Positions 9,019 to 16,066 of a stretch of 22,193 nucleotides of DNA are shown piece after piece. The notes below the pieces were generated by a model. It did no database searches, was not told the origin of the DNA, and saw only the letters and a program-made list of their open reading frames with translations. Every line of letters starts with the position of its first letter. Positions within the stretch are counted from its first letter, which is position 1. The translations under genes were made by a program, and so were the position numbers. Source of the DNA: Candidatus Heimdallarchaeota archaeon (lineage in GTDB: Archaea > Asgardarchaeota > Heimdallarchaeia > Heimdallarchaeales > Heimdallarchaeaceae); contig JAEOTG010000220.1 in the NCBI GenBank assembly GCA_016839985.1, positions 1 to 22,193 on the forward strand, given 5' to 3'.

Positions 9019-9021
9019 GAT

Positions 9022-9750
9022 ATGTATCAATCCTCTTGGAAAAATTATGCTCTGCTTTTTGATATGGATGGAGTATTAATTAGTTTAAAGTCAAGATGGA
9101 TTAATCCAATTGAAGAAGCGATTTCTAAAGTTGAACCAAATTATGACATAGATACAATCAAAAAAGAAAGTTCTTCATTAGTACTAGTAACTGGTGGAAG
9201 ATCAAATTTACTTATGGCAAAAGGAATACTTCAAGTATGTAAAGTTGCGGGTTTAAATCCTTTCCAAACCTTTAGAGTTATAATTCGTCTATCATTGATG
9301 CTCATTACAAGAAAAAAATTCAAAATCATCCCCTTCGATGGAGTTATTGATATTTTGATTAATCTAAGAGAAATGGGTTTTAACTTAGCTTTAGTAACAT
9401 CCGCTTCAAAGAATACTGTTAAGCATTTGAAAAAACAATATCCTGATCTTTACAATCAATTTGATTGTGTAATAACTAGAAATGATGTCAGACTAACAAA
9501 GCCATTTCCAGATCAAATTAATAAAGCTTTGAAGAAATTACAAGTATCCAAAGAAAAAGCTGTAATAATAGGTGATTTTGCATCAGATATAAAAGCAGGA
9601 AAAAATGCTGGGATTAGAACTGTAGCAGTTTTAAGCGAATTTCCTCAGATCAACAAGAAAATTATTGAAAAAGCAAATCCTGATTTTATCGTAGAAACCA
9701 TATCAGAAATACCAGAAATAGTCTCCGATATTTTTATTGTCAATAAATAG
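9022..9750 (+). CDS. HAD-superfamily phosphatase (phosphoglycolate phosphatase-like)
   Basis: A 242-residue cytoplasmic haloacid dehalogenase-type hydrolase. Motif I is FDMDGVL (13-19), with nucleophile D14 and acid/base D16. A helical cap follows (about 22-105). Motif II Thr is in LALVTSAS (T126). Motif III Lys is in RLTKPFPD (K160). Motif IV is GDFASDI (184-190), with D185 and D189. All catalytic residues are present, so it should dephosphorylate a small phosphate ester through an aspartyl-phosphate. Family members act on phosphoglycolate, sugar phosphates or nucleotides, and the substrate cannot be set from sequence. The start lies about 30 nt after a TATA box, which suits leaderless translation. 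The 67-bp gap to the H-protein-like gene has no T-run, so the two may be co-transcribed. Confidence 0.9.
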   Translation: MYQSSWKNYALLFDMDGVLISLKSRWINPIEEAISKVEPNYDIDTIKKESSSLVLVTGGRSNLLMAKGILQVCKVAGLNPFQTFRVIIRLSLMLITRKKFKIIPFDGVIDILINLREMGFNLALVTSASKNTVKHLKKQYPDLYNQFDCVITRNDVRLTKPFPDQINKALKKLQVSKEKAVIIGDFASDIKAGKNAGIRTVAVLSEFPQINKKIIEKANPDFIVETISEIPEIVSDIFIVNK

Positions 9751-9817
9751 TAGTTTCTGGAAAAAGATAAATAAGGAAAACTTCAAAAATAGAGTAGAAA
9801 CGATTGATTAGACTGAC

Positions 9818-10294
9818 ATGAAAAAACAATTTATATTTCCCGAAAATTTGCTTTACCAATCAACCTATGTATGGGTAAAAGATGATGGCAGAGGTATTTT
9901 TCGTATAGGTATCACAGACTATGCCCAATACATTCTTGATGACATTATATCTGTCAGTTTTCCGGAAAAGGGTATTTATGTTGAAAAAGATGATGAAATA
10001 ATCACAATAGACTCCATAGAAGCGACATTTGTTATTCAAGCTCCAATTAGTGGAACAATTGATGAAATTAATGAGGAATTGCGACAATCTCCTGAATTAT
10101 TAAATGAGAGTCCTTTTTCAGATGGATGGATTTTGGAAATAGAACTTGGTTCTGATGACGACATAGATTTACTCATGGACTCAAATGAAGTTCTGGATAA
10201 ATACCATGAGGAAATGGAAGAAGATTCTGAAAAAGATTTTGAAGAAGAATATGAAGAAGACTTTGAAAACTATGACTATGAAAAAGACTTCTAA
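9818..10294 (+). CDS. GcvH-like (glycine cleavage H protein) homologue lacking the lipoyl lysine
   Basis: A 158-residue protein with the H-protein hallmarks: YVWVKDDG (17-24), IGITDYAQ (30-37), the strand block to IITIDSIEA (61-69), APISGTIDEIN (75-85), and the C-terminal SPELLNESPFSDGW (91-104). In true H proteins the lipoate-bearing Lys sits in E-S-V-K-A or similar. Here it reads D-S-I-E-A, with Glu68 (codon 10019-10021) in its place, so it cannot carry lipoate at the usual site. After about residue 120 a strongly acidic tail (Glu/Asp/Tyr/Phe-rich, about 129-158) extends beyond the normal length. No glycine cleavage P, T or L genes are in the window. It may be a binding or scaffold protein that kept the lipoyl-domain fold. 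The family call is sure and the role unknown. The preceding HAD gene may share its transcript. Confidence 0.88.
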   Translation: MKKQFIFPENLLYQSTYVWVKDDGRGIFRIGITDYAQYILDDIISVSFPEKGIYVEKDDEIITIDSIEATFVIQAPISGTIDEINEELRQSPELLNESPFSDGWILEIELGSDDDIDLLMDSNEVLDKYHEEMEEDSEKDFEEEYEEDFENYDYEKDF

Positions 10295-10301
10295 TCTGCT
10301 T

Positions 10302-10311
10302 TAATTTTTTT
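10302..10311 (+). terminator. T7 run after the H-protein-like gene
   Basis: TTTAA followed by seven T residues (10305-10311), 11 bp after the stop codon. A further CTTTATT follows. It fits a T-run terminator upstream of the pheS promoter. Confidence 0.5.
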
Positions 10312-10332
10312 CAATCTTTATTAGTTAGAAAC

Positions 10333-10342
10333 TTTTAAATAA
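10333..10342 (+). promoter_or_regulatory. pheS: Probable TATA box of the pheS-pheT operon
   Basis: TTTTAAATAA lies 137 bp before the pheS ATG. If used, it gives a leader of about 115-120 nt, which is compatible with the good Shine-Dalgarno motif at pheS. A second AT-rich candidate, TTTTTTTATACTATA (about 10445-10459), would start transcription at the ATG and leave the Shine-Dalgarno outside the mRNA, so I favour the first. Confidence 0.4.
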
Positions 10343-10478
10343 CTTATGACAAATTTTGAACCAATATTTATTGGGGCGTAACGTGACTTGGAATTTCATT
10401 AACCTATTCTGAATCCCCCGAAAACATTATGTTAGTTGTAACTATTTTTTTATACTATAGAATTAGGAGAGATAAGTA

Positions 10479-11975
10479 ATGAGTAATTTAGAAAAGAAAA
10501 TATCTTTGCCTTCTGAAACAATTGAGATTTACAAAGAAATTTGTTTAAGAAAGAAAATTTCAGTTAAAGAACTGGAAAAGATAATGAAATTAGATAGAGG
10601 AAAACTAGAATATTTCCTTGGATTTCTATTATCAAATGAATTAGTAGAACGTATTACTATTGTTCAGAAAATACCAATATTAACAGAAGCAGGTAAATTT
10701 GCAGCTTTAAATCAATTGATAGAAAGGAGAATTGTGGATTTATTAAGAGAGCAAAAGTCAACTGATTTTGATTCACTATCTGAGAAAATTAAAGGTGATA
10801 AAAGAGAGATGAATGCAGGTGTAGGATTCCTGAAAAAGCAAGGAATTTTACAAATAGATCAAGGTGAAATATCTTTAATCGATTCAAAGGTTTCTGTGAG
10901 TGATGAGCTGCAGAAAATTCTAGAAAATCTTTCTTTAGGAAAAAAGGTTGAATTAGAAAATCATAAACAGACTTTAGTTCAAAGAAATCTAGTATCATTA
11001 GAAGAAATGAAAGAATCTTTTATTGAAATGAAAATTTCCTATGGTGATATAAGTAAGAATATTGTTGTATCATCAGAAGTAAGTCGTTTGTCTCCAGAAA
11101 TGATTAGAAATGGATCTTGGAAAGAAACTAAACTACGAGAGTATAACCTTAATGTTTCTCCCCCTGATTATTACATTGGAAGAAAACAACTCTATGCTCA
11201 ATTTCTTGATGATGTAAAAAGAGAACTAGTTGCACTTGGATTTCAAGAGATGAGAGGACCATTAGTCGAGTTAGAGTTTTGGAACTTTGATGCTTTATTT
11301 CAAGCACAGGATCATCCAGCAAGAGAATGGTCAGATGTTTATAGAGTATCAAATCCAAAAAAAGGTAATCTTCCAAAAGAAGATTACGTAAAATTAGTTC
11401 AAAAAGTTCATGAAGATGGTTATGATACAGGTAGTAAAGGCTGGCAGTATAAGTGGGATCCAGAGAAGAGTGCAAGATTAGTTCTTCGTGCTCAAGGAAC
11501 TTCTGTTAGTGCAAGGACACTAGTTAACCTTCCTATCCCATCTAAATACTTCAGTATTTCGAGATGTTTTAGACCTGATACTGTTGATGCTACACACCGT
11601 TCAGAATTCAATCAAGCTGAAGGTATAGTAGCAGATCCTTCAATAACATTTCGAGATTTATTAGGAATTTTAGAAACTTTCGCAGTTGATGTTGCTGAAG
11701 CAAAAGAATTCAAGTTTAAACCTGATTATTACCCCTTTACAGAACCTTCTGTAGAATTAAGTAGTGATGATCCAAAAATAGGATCAATCGAATTCGGTGG
11801 AGCTGGAATTTTCAGACCTGAAGTTACAAGACCATTCAATATTGACGTCCCTGTAATTGCTTGGGGTCTAGGTATAGACAGACTCTTCATGGTTAAATAT
11901 GGCATTACGGACATAAGAGAACTATTCAGCTATAAGCTGGAATGGTTAAGGTCTGGTAAAATGTCAGAGGTGTGA
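10479..11975 (+). CDS. pheS: Phenylalanyl-tRNA synthetase alpha subunit
   Basis: Catalytic subunit of the heterotetrameric PheRS, charging tRNA-Phe with phenylalanine. At 498 residues it has the archaeal/eukaryotic length. Winged-helix modules for tRNA binding (about 10-135) precede the class II core. Visible core elements are the substrate region FDALFQAQDHPAREW (270-284), the motif 2 region KYFSISRCFRP through THRSEFNQAEG (356-382), YYPFTEPSVE (417-426), and motif 3 GLGIDRLFM (463-471) with its Arg. All look intact. An AGGAGAGAT Shine-Dalgarno (10465-10473) sets the ATG at 10479. The stop TGA (11973-11975) lies 2 bp before the pheT ATG, so translation is probably coupled. The identification is secure. 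Confidence 0.98.
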   Translation: MSNLEKKISLPSETIEIYKEICLRKKISVKELEKIMKLDRGKLEYFLGFLLSNELVERITIVQKIPILTEAGKFAALNQLIERRIVDLLREQKSTDFDSLSEKIKGDKREMNAGVGFLKKQGILQIDQGEISLIDSKVSVSDELQKILENLSLGKKVELENHKQTLVQRNLVSLEEMKESFIEMKISYGDISKNIVVSSEVSRLSPEMIRNGSWKETKLREYNLNVSPPDYYIGRKQLYAQFLDDVKRELVALGFQEMRGPLVELEFWNFDALFQAQDHPAREWSDVYRVSNPKKGNLPKEDYVKLVQKVHEDGYDTGSKGWQYKWDPEKSARLVLRAQGTSVSARTLVNLPIPSKYFSISRCFRPDTVDATHRSEFNQAEGIVADPSITFRDLLGILETFAVDVAEAKEFKFKPDYYPFTEPSVELSSDDPKIGSIEFGGAGIFRPEVTRPFNIDVPVIAWGLGIDRLFMVKYGITDIRELFSYKLEWLRSGKMSEV

Positions 11976-11977
11976 AA

Positions 11978-13672
11978 ATGGTATCGATAAAAGCTAGTTA
12001 TACTAAAATTAAAGAAATGCTTGGAAAGGATATTTCACTTAAAGAACTCGATAACTTACTTTCTTTCGCAAAATCAGAAATTGATGATTATGTTAAAGAA
12101 GAAGATATGCTAGTCATTGATATAAAGACAAGCAATAGACCAGATCTTTGGTGCCCTGAAGGTATGATGAGAGAAATTAAAGGGATTCTAGATGAAGAGA
12201 AAAAAATTCCTTATTTTCCTGTAAAGAAGAGTGACTACAAAGTAACTGTAGACTCAAGATTAGCAACCACACGTCCCTATATAGCATGTGCAGTTGTGAA
12301 AAATGTAAAGCTCTCTGATTATTATATTAAACAATTAATGCAACATTCAGAGAAAATAGATTATTCGTATGGAAGAAGAAGAAAAAGATCATCAATAGGT
12401 TTATACAATTTATCAATGATTAACAGTCCAATTGAATACAAAACAATAGAAAAAACACATTCCTTCATACCTCTTGGACATGAGATTGAAATGGATTTAG
12501 ACACCATTCTGAATGAACATGAAAAAGGTCAAGAGTTTGGACACATAGTTAAAGGATATGGACTTTATCCAATTCTTCTTTCAGCTGATGGATTAACATT
12601 ATCTCTACCTCCCGTTATTAATAGTAATGATGTTGGAAGAATTACAGAAGATACAACAGACTGTTTAATTGAAGTAACTGGAACAAACTTTGAAACTGTG
12701 AACGTAGTACTGAATATTCTATGTCAAACTATGTTTGAACATGGTTCTGAAATATATAGTGTTGAAATTGAATATCCCCCAGAAATATGGGAAAGTACAG
12801 TTGCAACACCTCTTATTGAAAAGGAAGAGATATCAATTGATATTGATATTATAAACAAATATTTTGGTACTGAAATATCTAAATCAGAAGCAATCAAACT
12901 AATCGAAAAGAGGAGATTTGATTGTAAAGCTGGAGATGGAAAAGAAATAATCGCTATTATTCCACATTATAGAAAAGATGTTCTTCATTGGGTCGACATA
13001 GCGGAAGAAATAGCAATTGCTTTAGATTATAACAAAATAGAGCCAACTAAATGGAAAGTTCTCACAACTGGTGGCCTTCTTCCCGAGACAGAAAGTGAAA
13101 ATTTAGTACGTGAAATTCTTATTGGTTCTGGAGGAATAGAGGTTTTAACAAATTCTTTAACAGATCCTACTGTGTTAACTAGCAATGTTAATCTAGATGA
13201 AGTAGATTTAGTTAAAATAGAAAATCCAGTAAGTATAACTTATAGTGTTATAAGAAATCAAATCTATCCTTTGTTAATAAATATTTTATCTAAAAACACA
13301 CATGAACCATACCCTCAAGTAATCTTTGAAGTTGGTGAAGTTGCTAAAATTGATAAGAAAAACATAGCAACACAGACAAACATGGCACTTTGTTTTGCTG
13401 ATGCTGATGCTAGCTTTGAAGATGCTCATAAAAGAATACATCAATTAATGAAGCTTCTAAACACTGATTACACAATTGAAAGTTTAGAACACCCATCATT
13501 TACAAAAGGAAGATGTGGAAAAATTATCGTGAATGGTAAAAAGTGTGGAATGATAGGAGAGATTCACCCAAGTATATTGGAAAAAAACCAGATTTGGGTT
13601 CCAACAGTGTGTTTCGAAGTAGAACTACCTTACCTACCTACACTAGAATGTAAAATCAAACATACTTTCTAA
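11978..13672 (+). CDS. pheT: Phenylalanyl-tRNA synthetase beta subunit
   Basis: Non-catalytic subunit of PheRS: tRNA binding and editing of mischarged tyrosine, plus structural support for the alpha subunit. At 564 residues it matches archaeal PheT, which lacks the bacterial N-terminal tRNA-binding and C-terminal anticodon-binding extensions. Recognisable blocks are SNRPDLWCPEG near residue 50, YGRRRKRSSIGLYNL (B3/B4 editing region, about 130-145), LPPVINSNDVGRITEDTTD (about 210-230), and the C-terminal catalytic-like module ending GMIGEIHPSILE. I chose the ATG at 11978 because GAGGTG (11967-11972) sits 5 nt upstream, even though a GTG at 11972 overlaps the pheS stop. It follows pheS in one operon. 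It ends 7 bp from the stop of the opposing 2-phosphoglycerate kinase gene, whose last codons contain the likely terminator. Confidence 0.97.
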   Translation: MVSIKASYTKIKEMLGKDISLKELDNLLSFAKSEIDDYVKEEDMLVIDIKTSNRPDLWCPEGMMREIKGILDEEKKIPYFPVKKSDYKVTVDSRLATTRPYIACAVVKNVKLSDYYIKQLMQHSEKIDYSYGRRRKRSSIGLYNLSMINSPIEYKTIEKTHSFIPLGHEIEMDLDTILNEHEKGQEFGHIVKGYGLYPILLSADGLTLSLPPVINSNDVGRITEDTTDCLIEVTGTNFETVNVVLNILCQTMFEHGSEIYSVEIEYPPEIWESTVATPLIEKEEISIDIDIINKYFGTEISKSEAIKLIEKRRFDCKAGDGKEIIAIIPHYRKDVLHWVDIAEEIAIALDYNKIEPTKWKVLTTGGLLPETESENLVREILIGSGGIEVLTNSLTDPTVLTSNVNLDEVDLVKIENPVSITYSVIRNQIYPLLINILSKNTHEPYPQVIFEVGEVAKIDKKNIATQTNMALCFADADASFEDAHKRIHQLMKLLNTDYTIESLEHPSFTKGRCGKIIVNGKKCGMIGEIHPSILEKNQIWVPTVCFEVELPYLPTLECKIKHTF

Positions 13673-13679
13673 AAAAACT

Positions 13680-14606
13680 CTAATTTTTTGTTTTTTCCTT
13701 TTTTTCTAATTCTAGAATTCTATCCCATGTTAAATCCATCAGTTTATTGATAACTTCTTGACTTTTTGATGTTTCAATTATGGGAATGTTAGCTTTAGTG
13801 GCTTCTTCTACAAGGTATGTTTGTATATTCCTTATTTCACTAAAAGCATCGAGATATCTATCAGCTCGACGATTTTCAACTACTGTTCCTCTTGTTTGAA
13901 TTCGTTGTAAATGCTCATCTTCATCTTCAAGGTAAAGAAGAAACATAATTACATGAGGTTCCTTTAAAGCTGAAGATTGAAGCATATTTGGTGCTAAATG
14001 AACTCCTTCAAGTAATGTGTTCTCTCTTGAATATAAAGCAGATTTTATGGCAGCTTCTACTCCCACAATAACATGCTTACTTTGTTCTTCATAACCTATA
14101 ATTGATTGTCTAAGAATTGGATTTAATTTAGGCTTTAAATATTTGAATGCTTCATAACTACTACAATGTAATTCCGGAACTAAATTAGGAGCTATGGTTT
14201 GCCTTAGAACCTCACGAATCATATCAGTTCCTATTATATTTGTTATATCAAGTCTTTGAGAAAGAAGAGAAGATATAGTACTTTTACCTATACCAGGCAC
14301 ACCTGATAGTAAAACAATAATTGGCTTGTAATTCCCTTCACCTTCATATACTTTATACCGTTCAGCTAAACGCTTATCGATTTTCTCTATTTCCTCTGTT
14401 ATGATTCTTATCAATTTCTTTTTGTTTATAGGTTTTGGAAGTTCACTAATCACATCCTCAACATGAGTAGCTACTTCAAGAGCTTGATTAGCATCCATCC
14501 CAACAGAATATAAAGATGAAGACAAAATTCCTTTTGAGAAATATTCATATTTGTCTCTTCGTGTGCTAATTTTGAGGAAATCGTTAGGTTGCTCTATATT
14601 CATCAT
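13680..14606 (-). CDS. 2-phosphoglycerate kinase (ATP-cone plus P-loop kinase)
   Basis: A 308-residue homologue of the archaeal 2-phosphoglycerate kinase, which makes 2,3-bisphosphoglycerate from 2-phosphoglycerate and ATP, the precursor of cyclic 2,3-diphosphoglycerate in methanogens. An N-terminal ATP-cone-like module (about 10-85, with ISTRRDKYEYFSKGIL) precedes the kinase domain. Walker A is GVPGIGKST (102-110). IGTDMIREVLR (125-135) carries the conserved Asp. ELHCSSYEAF (145-154) and LLEGVHLAP (198-206) follow. All expected motifs are present. No cyclic-DPG synthetase lies in the window, so the end product is open. The start is the ATG at 14606, or 14603 next to it, after an AAGGATG Shine-Dalgarno-like motif. 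It is divergent from a paralogue at 14793 and convergent with pheT (7-bp gap). Members of this family outside methanogens may phosphorylate another acid. Confidence 0.85.
   Translation of the reverse strand: MMNIEQPNDFLKISTRRDKYEYFSKGILSSSLYSVGMDANQALEVATHVEDVISELPKPINKKKLIRIITEEIEKIDKRLAERYKVYEGEGNYKPIIVLLSGVPGIGKSTISSLLSQRLDITNIIGTDMIREVLRQTIAPNLVPELHCSSYEAFKYLKPKLNPILRQSIIGYEEQSKHVIVGVEAAIKSALYSRENTLLEGVHLAPNMLQSSALKEPHVIMFLLYLEDEDEHLQRIQTRGTVVENRRADRYLDAFSEIRNIQTYLVEEATKANIPIIETSKSQEVINKLMDLTWDRILELEKKEKTKN
13683..13706 (+). terminator. Triple T-run terminator of pheST, inside the opposing gene
   Basis: T6 (13684-13689), G, T6 (13691-13696), CC and T7 (13699-13705) lie 11-33 bp after the pheT stop. 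On the other strand these runs encode the Lys-rich C-terminus KKEKTKN of the 2-phosphoglycerate kinase. A run of seven A at 13671-13677, over the pheT stop, gives the opposing transcript a T7 run too. Confidence 0.6.
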
Positions 14607-14701
14607 GAAATAATATTCATCCTTATCTAAAAATTTAACTTTAGGACAGATACAAACATAGGTTATAAGGAATATATCGTTTTAAATGTGGTTTCGTAGC
14701 G

Positions 14702-14712
14702 TTTAAATATAA
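14702..14712 (+). promoter_or_regulatory. TATA box for the second 2-phosphoglycerate kinase-like gene
   Basis: TTTAAATATAA predicts transcription from about 14732, downstream of the TTG at 14715 but upstream of the ATG at 14793. A second box, CGTTTTAAATG (14679-14689), could instead give a leaderless mRNA from the TTG, so the promoter alone does not settle the start. Confidence 0.45.
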
Positions 14713-14792
14713 TCTTGAACTCTGTAGATAGTATATTAGTTAAATTGCACAGAATTCTTTCGAATATCAGTAATTATTCCAGTGATATTGTT

Positions 14793-15686
14793 ATGGACTC
14801 AGAAACTCAAATTATAGTCAAAGGAAAACCTGAACGAATATTCTCTAGAGGAATTTTAGCTAAAAAACTTGAACTGATAGGTTTCACTCTTTCAGAAGGC
14901 TATGAATTTTCCATTCAAGTATATAATGAACTTATTCAGAGAGATGAAAAAATTATAGAAAAAAGAAAACTGGATGAAATCGTTGCAGAACAGATGCAAC
15001 AAAGCTATAATAAAAAAATGTCAGAACAATATTTGAAGGTTGAGAATTGGCGTGATTCCAAGACTCCTCTGTGGATACTAATTGCTGGAGCAATCGGATC
15101 AGGAAAAAGTACACTATCTCGAAAATTAGCTGGTGATCTAGGAATTCAACATGTTATTGGAACAAGTGTTGTAAGGGATGTTTTACGAAAAATATTGTCT
15201 GCAGAAGTTATGCCAGAATTGCATTCTTCATCTTACAATGCATATCAAACTCTCAGACCAATTTATAGTAGTAGATTTGAAGATGTTATCTTGGGTTTTG
15301 AGAATCACTCAAAATTAGTTAATACAGGAATCGAAGCAGTTCTATCTCGAGCTAACACTGAATCTGTTTCAATCATAGTTGAAGGTGAGCATCTTCTTCC
15401 TGCATTTTTTGATGAAACAATATCAACTAAAGACAATGTGTTCTATATGACCATATCAGTTCCAGATTCAACTCTACATAGAGAGAATTTGAGTTCTCAA
15501 TATACAAAAGAAAAGGAAGTTTTGCTTGAACATTTTGATGACATAAGAAAAATACATGAACACCTAATAAATGAAACAAAAATACGTAAATTACCTCTTA
15601 TTCTGTCTGAAAGAGGAAAACCTCCTTTGACAGAAGCAAGAAAATTAGTTGTTGAAAAAATAGTATCCTTAGTTTCTTCTCGATAG
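14793..15686 (+). CDS. 2-phosphoglycerate kinase-like paralogue with an altered active-site motif
   Basis: A 297-residue paralogue of the divergent neighbour (13680-14606), with the same ATP-cone-like N-terminus (IIVKGKPERIFSRGIL) and kinase layout. Walker A is GAIGSGKST (99-107), then IGTSVVRDVLR (122-132), ELHSSSYNAY (143-152) and IIVEGEHLLP. In the second motif the Asp found in the neighbour (GTD) is Ser (GTS), while the following Arg-Glu/Asp-Val-Leu-Arg is kept. If this Asp helps position substrate or metal, the paralogue may use another acceptor or be less active. Start choice: the ATG at 14793 gives an N-terminus matching the paralogue and has AGTGAT (14781-14786) 6 nt upstream. An in-frame TTG at 14715 would add 26 residues. 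Function beyond small-molecule kinase is uncertain. Confidence 0.8.
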   Translation: MDSETQIIVKGKPERIFSRGILAKKLELIGFTLSEGYEFSIQVYNELIQRDEKIIEKRKLDEIVAEQMQQSYNKKMSEQYLKVENWRDSKTPLWILIAGAIGSGKSTLSRKLAGDLGIQHVIGTSVVRDVLRKILSAEVMPELHSSSYNAYQTLRPIYSSRFEDVILGFENHSKLVNTGIEAVLSRANTESVSIIVEGEHLLPAFFDETISTKDNVFYMTISVPDSTLHRENLSSQYTKEKEVLLEHFDDIRKIHEHLINETKIRKLPLILSERGKPPLTEARKLVVEKIVSLVSSR

Positions 15687-15691
15687 TAATT

Positions 15692-15700
15692 CTTTAAAAC
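15692..15700 (+). promoter_or_regulatory. TATA box for the C/D-box sRNA
   Basis: CTTTAAAAC is centred about 25 nt before 15721, the predicted 5' end of the guide RNA. A second AT-rich box, TATATTTA (15711-15718), would start transcription inside the RNA and may instead serve the zinc-finger gene at 15794. Confidence 0.4.
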
Positions 15701-15718
15701 TACAGAACAATATATTTA

Positions 15719-15777
15719 CAGCCTATGATGTAGTTGCAACGATCTGATTGTTGATGATCGACTTTTGGCTGAGGCAC
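15719..15777 (+). ncRNA. C/D-box 2'-O-methylation guide sRNA (candidate)
   Basis: All four boxes occur in order with archaeal spacing: box C ATGATGT (15725-15731, 6 of 7 to RUGAUGA), a 12-nt guide (15732-15743), box D' CTGA (15744-15747), a 3-nt linker, box C' TTGATGA (15751-15757, 6 of 7), an 11-nt guide (15758-15768), and box D CTGA (15769-15772). GCC (15721-15723) and GGC (15773-15775) can pair as the terminal stem. The guides AGTTGCAACGAT and TCGACTTTTGG would direct methylation of the target base paired 5 nt upstream of each D box. Targets, probably rRNA or tRNA, could not be searched here. The element lies between two same-strand genes with a TATA box about 25 nt upstream. Confidence 0.72.
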
Positions 15778-15793
15778 CATAATAGTGATTCTT

Positions 15794-16066
15794 ATGACTA
15801 AATATTGCTATATACACAAGAAAAAAGAAGCATTCAAGGAATGTGAACGATGTGGTCTTTCTATTTGCTTTGATTGTTCTAATTCCTACTGGCATACAAA
15901 TGCTATCTCTTCCATGTTTCTACCACAAAGAAGCAAGGAACAAGAAATGATTTTTTGCTCTAAATGCTTAAAAAAAGCAAGATTAAAGAATGCATTTTTC
16001 TCTGGTTTTCTATTAATTATGATTCTAGGACTTATTGCAGCAACAATAATATTTTCTATTGGTTAA
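15794..16066 (+). CDS. Small B-box-like zinc-finger membrane protein
   Basis: A 90-residue protein with an N-terminal zinc-binding region and one C-terminal membrane helix. Likely metal ligands are Cys5, His8, Cys17, Cys20, Cys25, Cys28, His34, Cys55 and Cys58. The pattern CxxH...CxxCGxxICxxC...CxxC resembles B-box-type fingers seen in prokaryotic membrane proteins. The helix is about 68-88 (FFSGFLLIMILGLIAATIIF), leaving the finger on the cytoplasmic side if the positive-inside rule holds. The start is the ATG at 15794, with AGTGAT (15784-15789) 4 nt upstream. A GTG at 15785 would add three residues. The last 11 bp overlap the end of the opposing zinc-ribbon membrane protein gene. Its terminator is probably the T8 run at 16097-16104 inside that gene. 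Function is unknown, perhaps protein-protein contact at the membrane. Confidence 0.8.
   Translation: MTKYCYIHKKKEAFKECERCGLSICFDCSNSYWHTNAISSMFLPQRSKEQEMIFCSKCLKKARLKNAFFSGFLLIMILGLIAATIIFSIG

Noticed and set aside
9733..9747. TTTATTG-T-CAATAAA inverted repeat at the end of the HAD gene
   Set aside because: It lies within the last codons, has a 1-nt centre that cannot form a real loop, and has no T-run after it. Such repeats are expected by chance at this AT content.
9818..10294. Calling the gene a working glycine cleavage H protein
   Set aside because: The lipoyl Lys is Glu and no P, T or L protein genes lie in the window.
10343..10420. A possible second C/D-box RNA or structured leader before pheS (CTGA near 10409, GGGG at 10373 and CCCCC at 10415)
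   Set aside because: No box C within one mismatch of RUGAUGA is present, and the GGGG/CCCC pairing has no supporting flank. I treat it as plain leader sequence.
15760..15780. GGCACCA looked like the 3' end of a tRNA
   Set aside because: There is no T-loop GGTTC-type sequence, no anticodon arm and no acceptor partner upstream. The C/D-box reading explains the region better.
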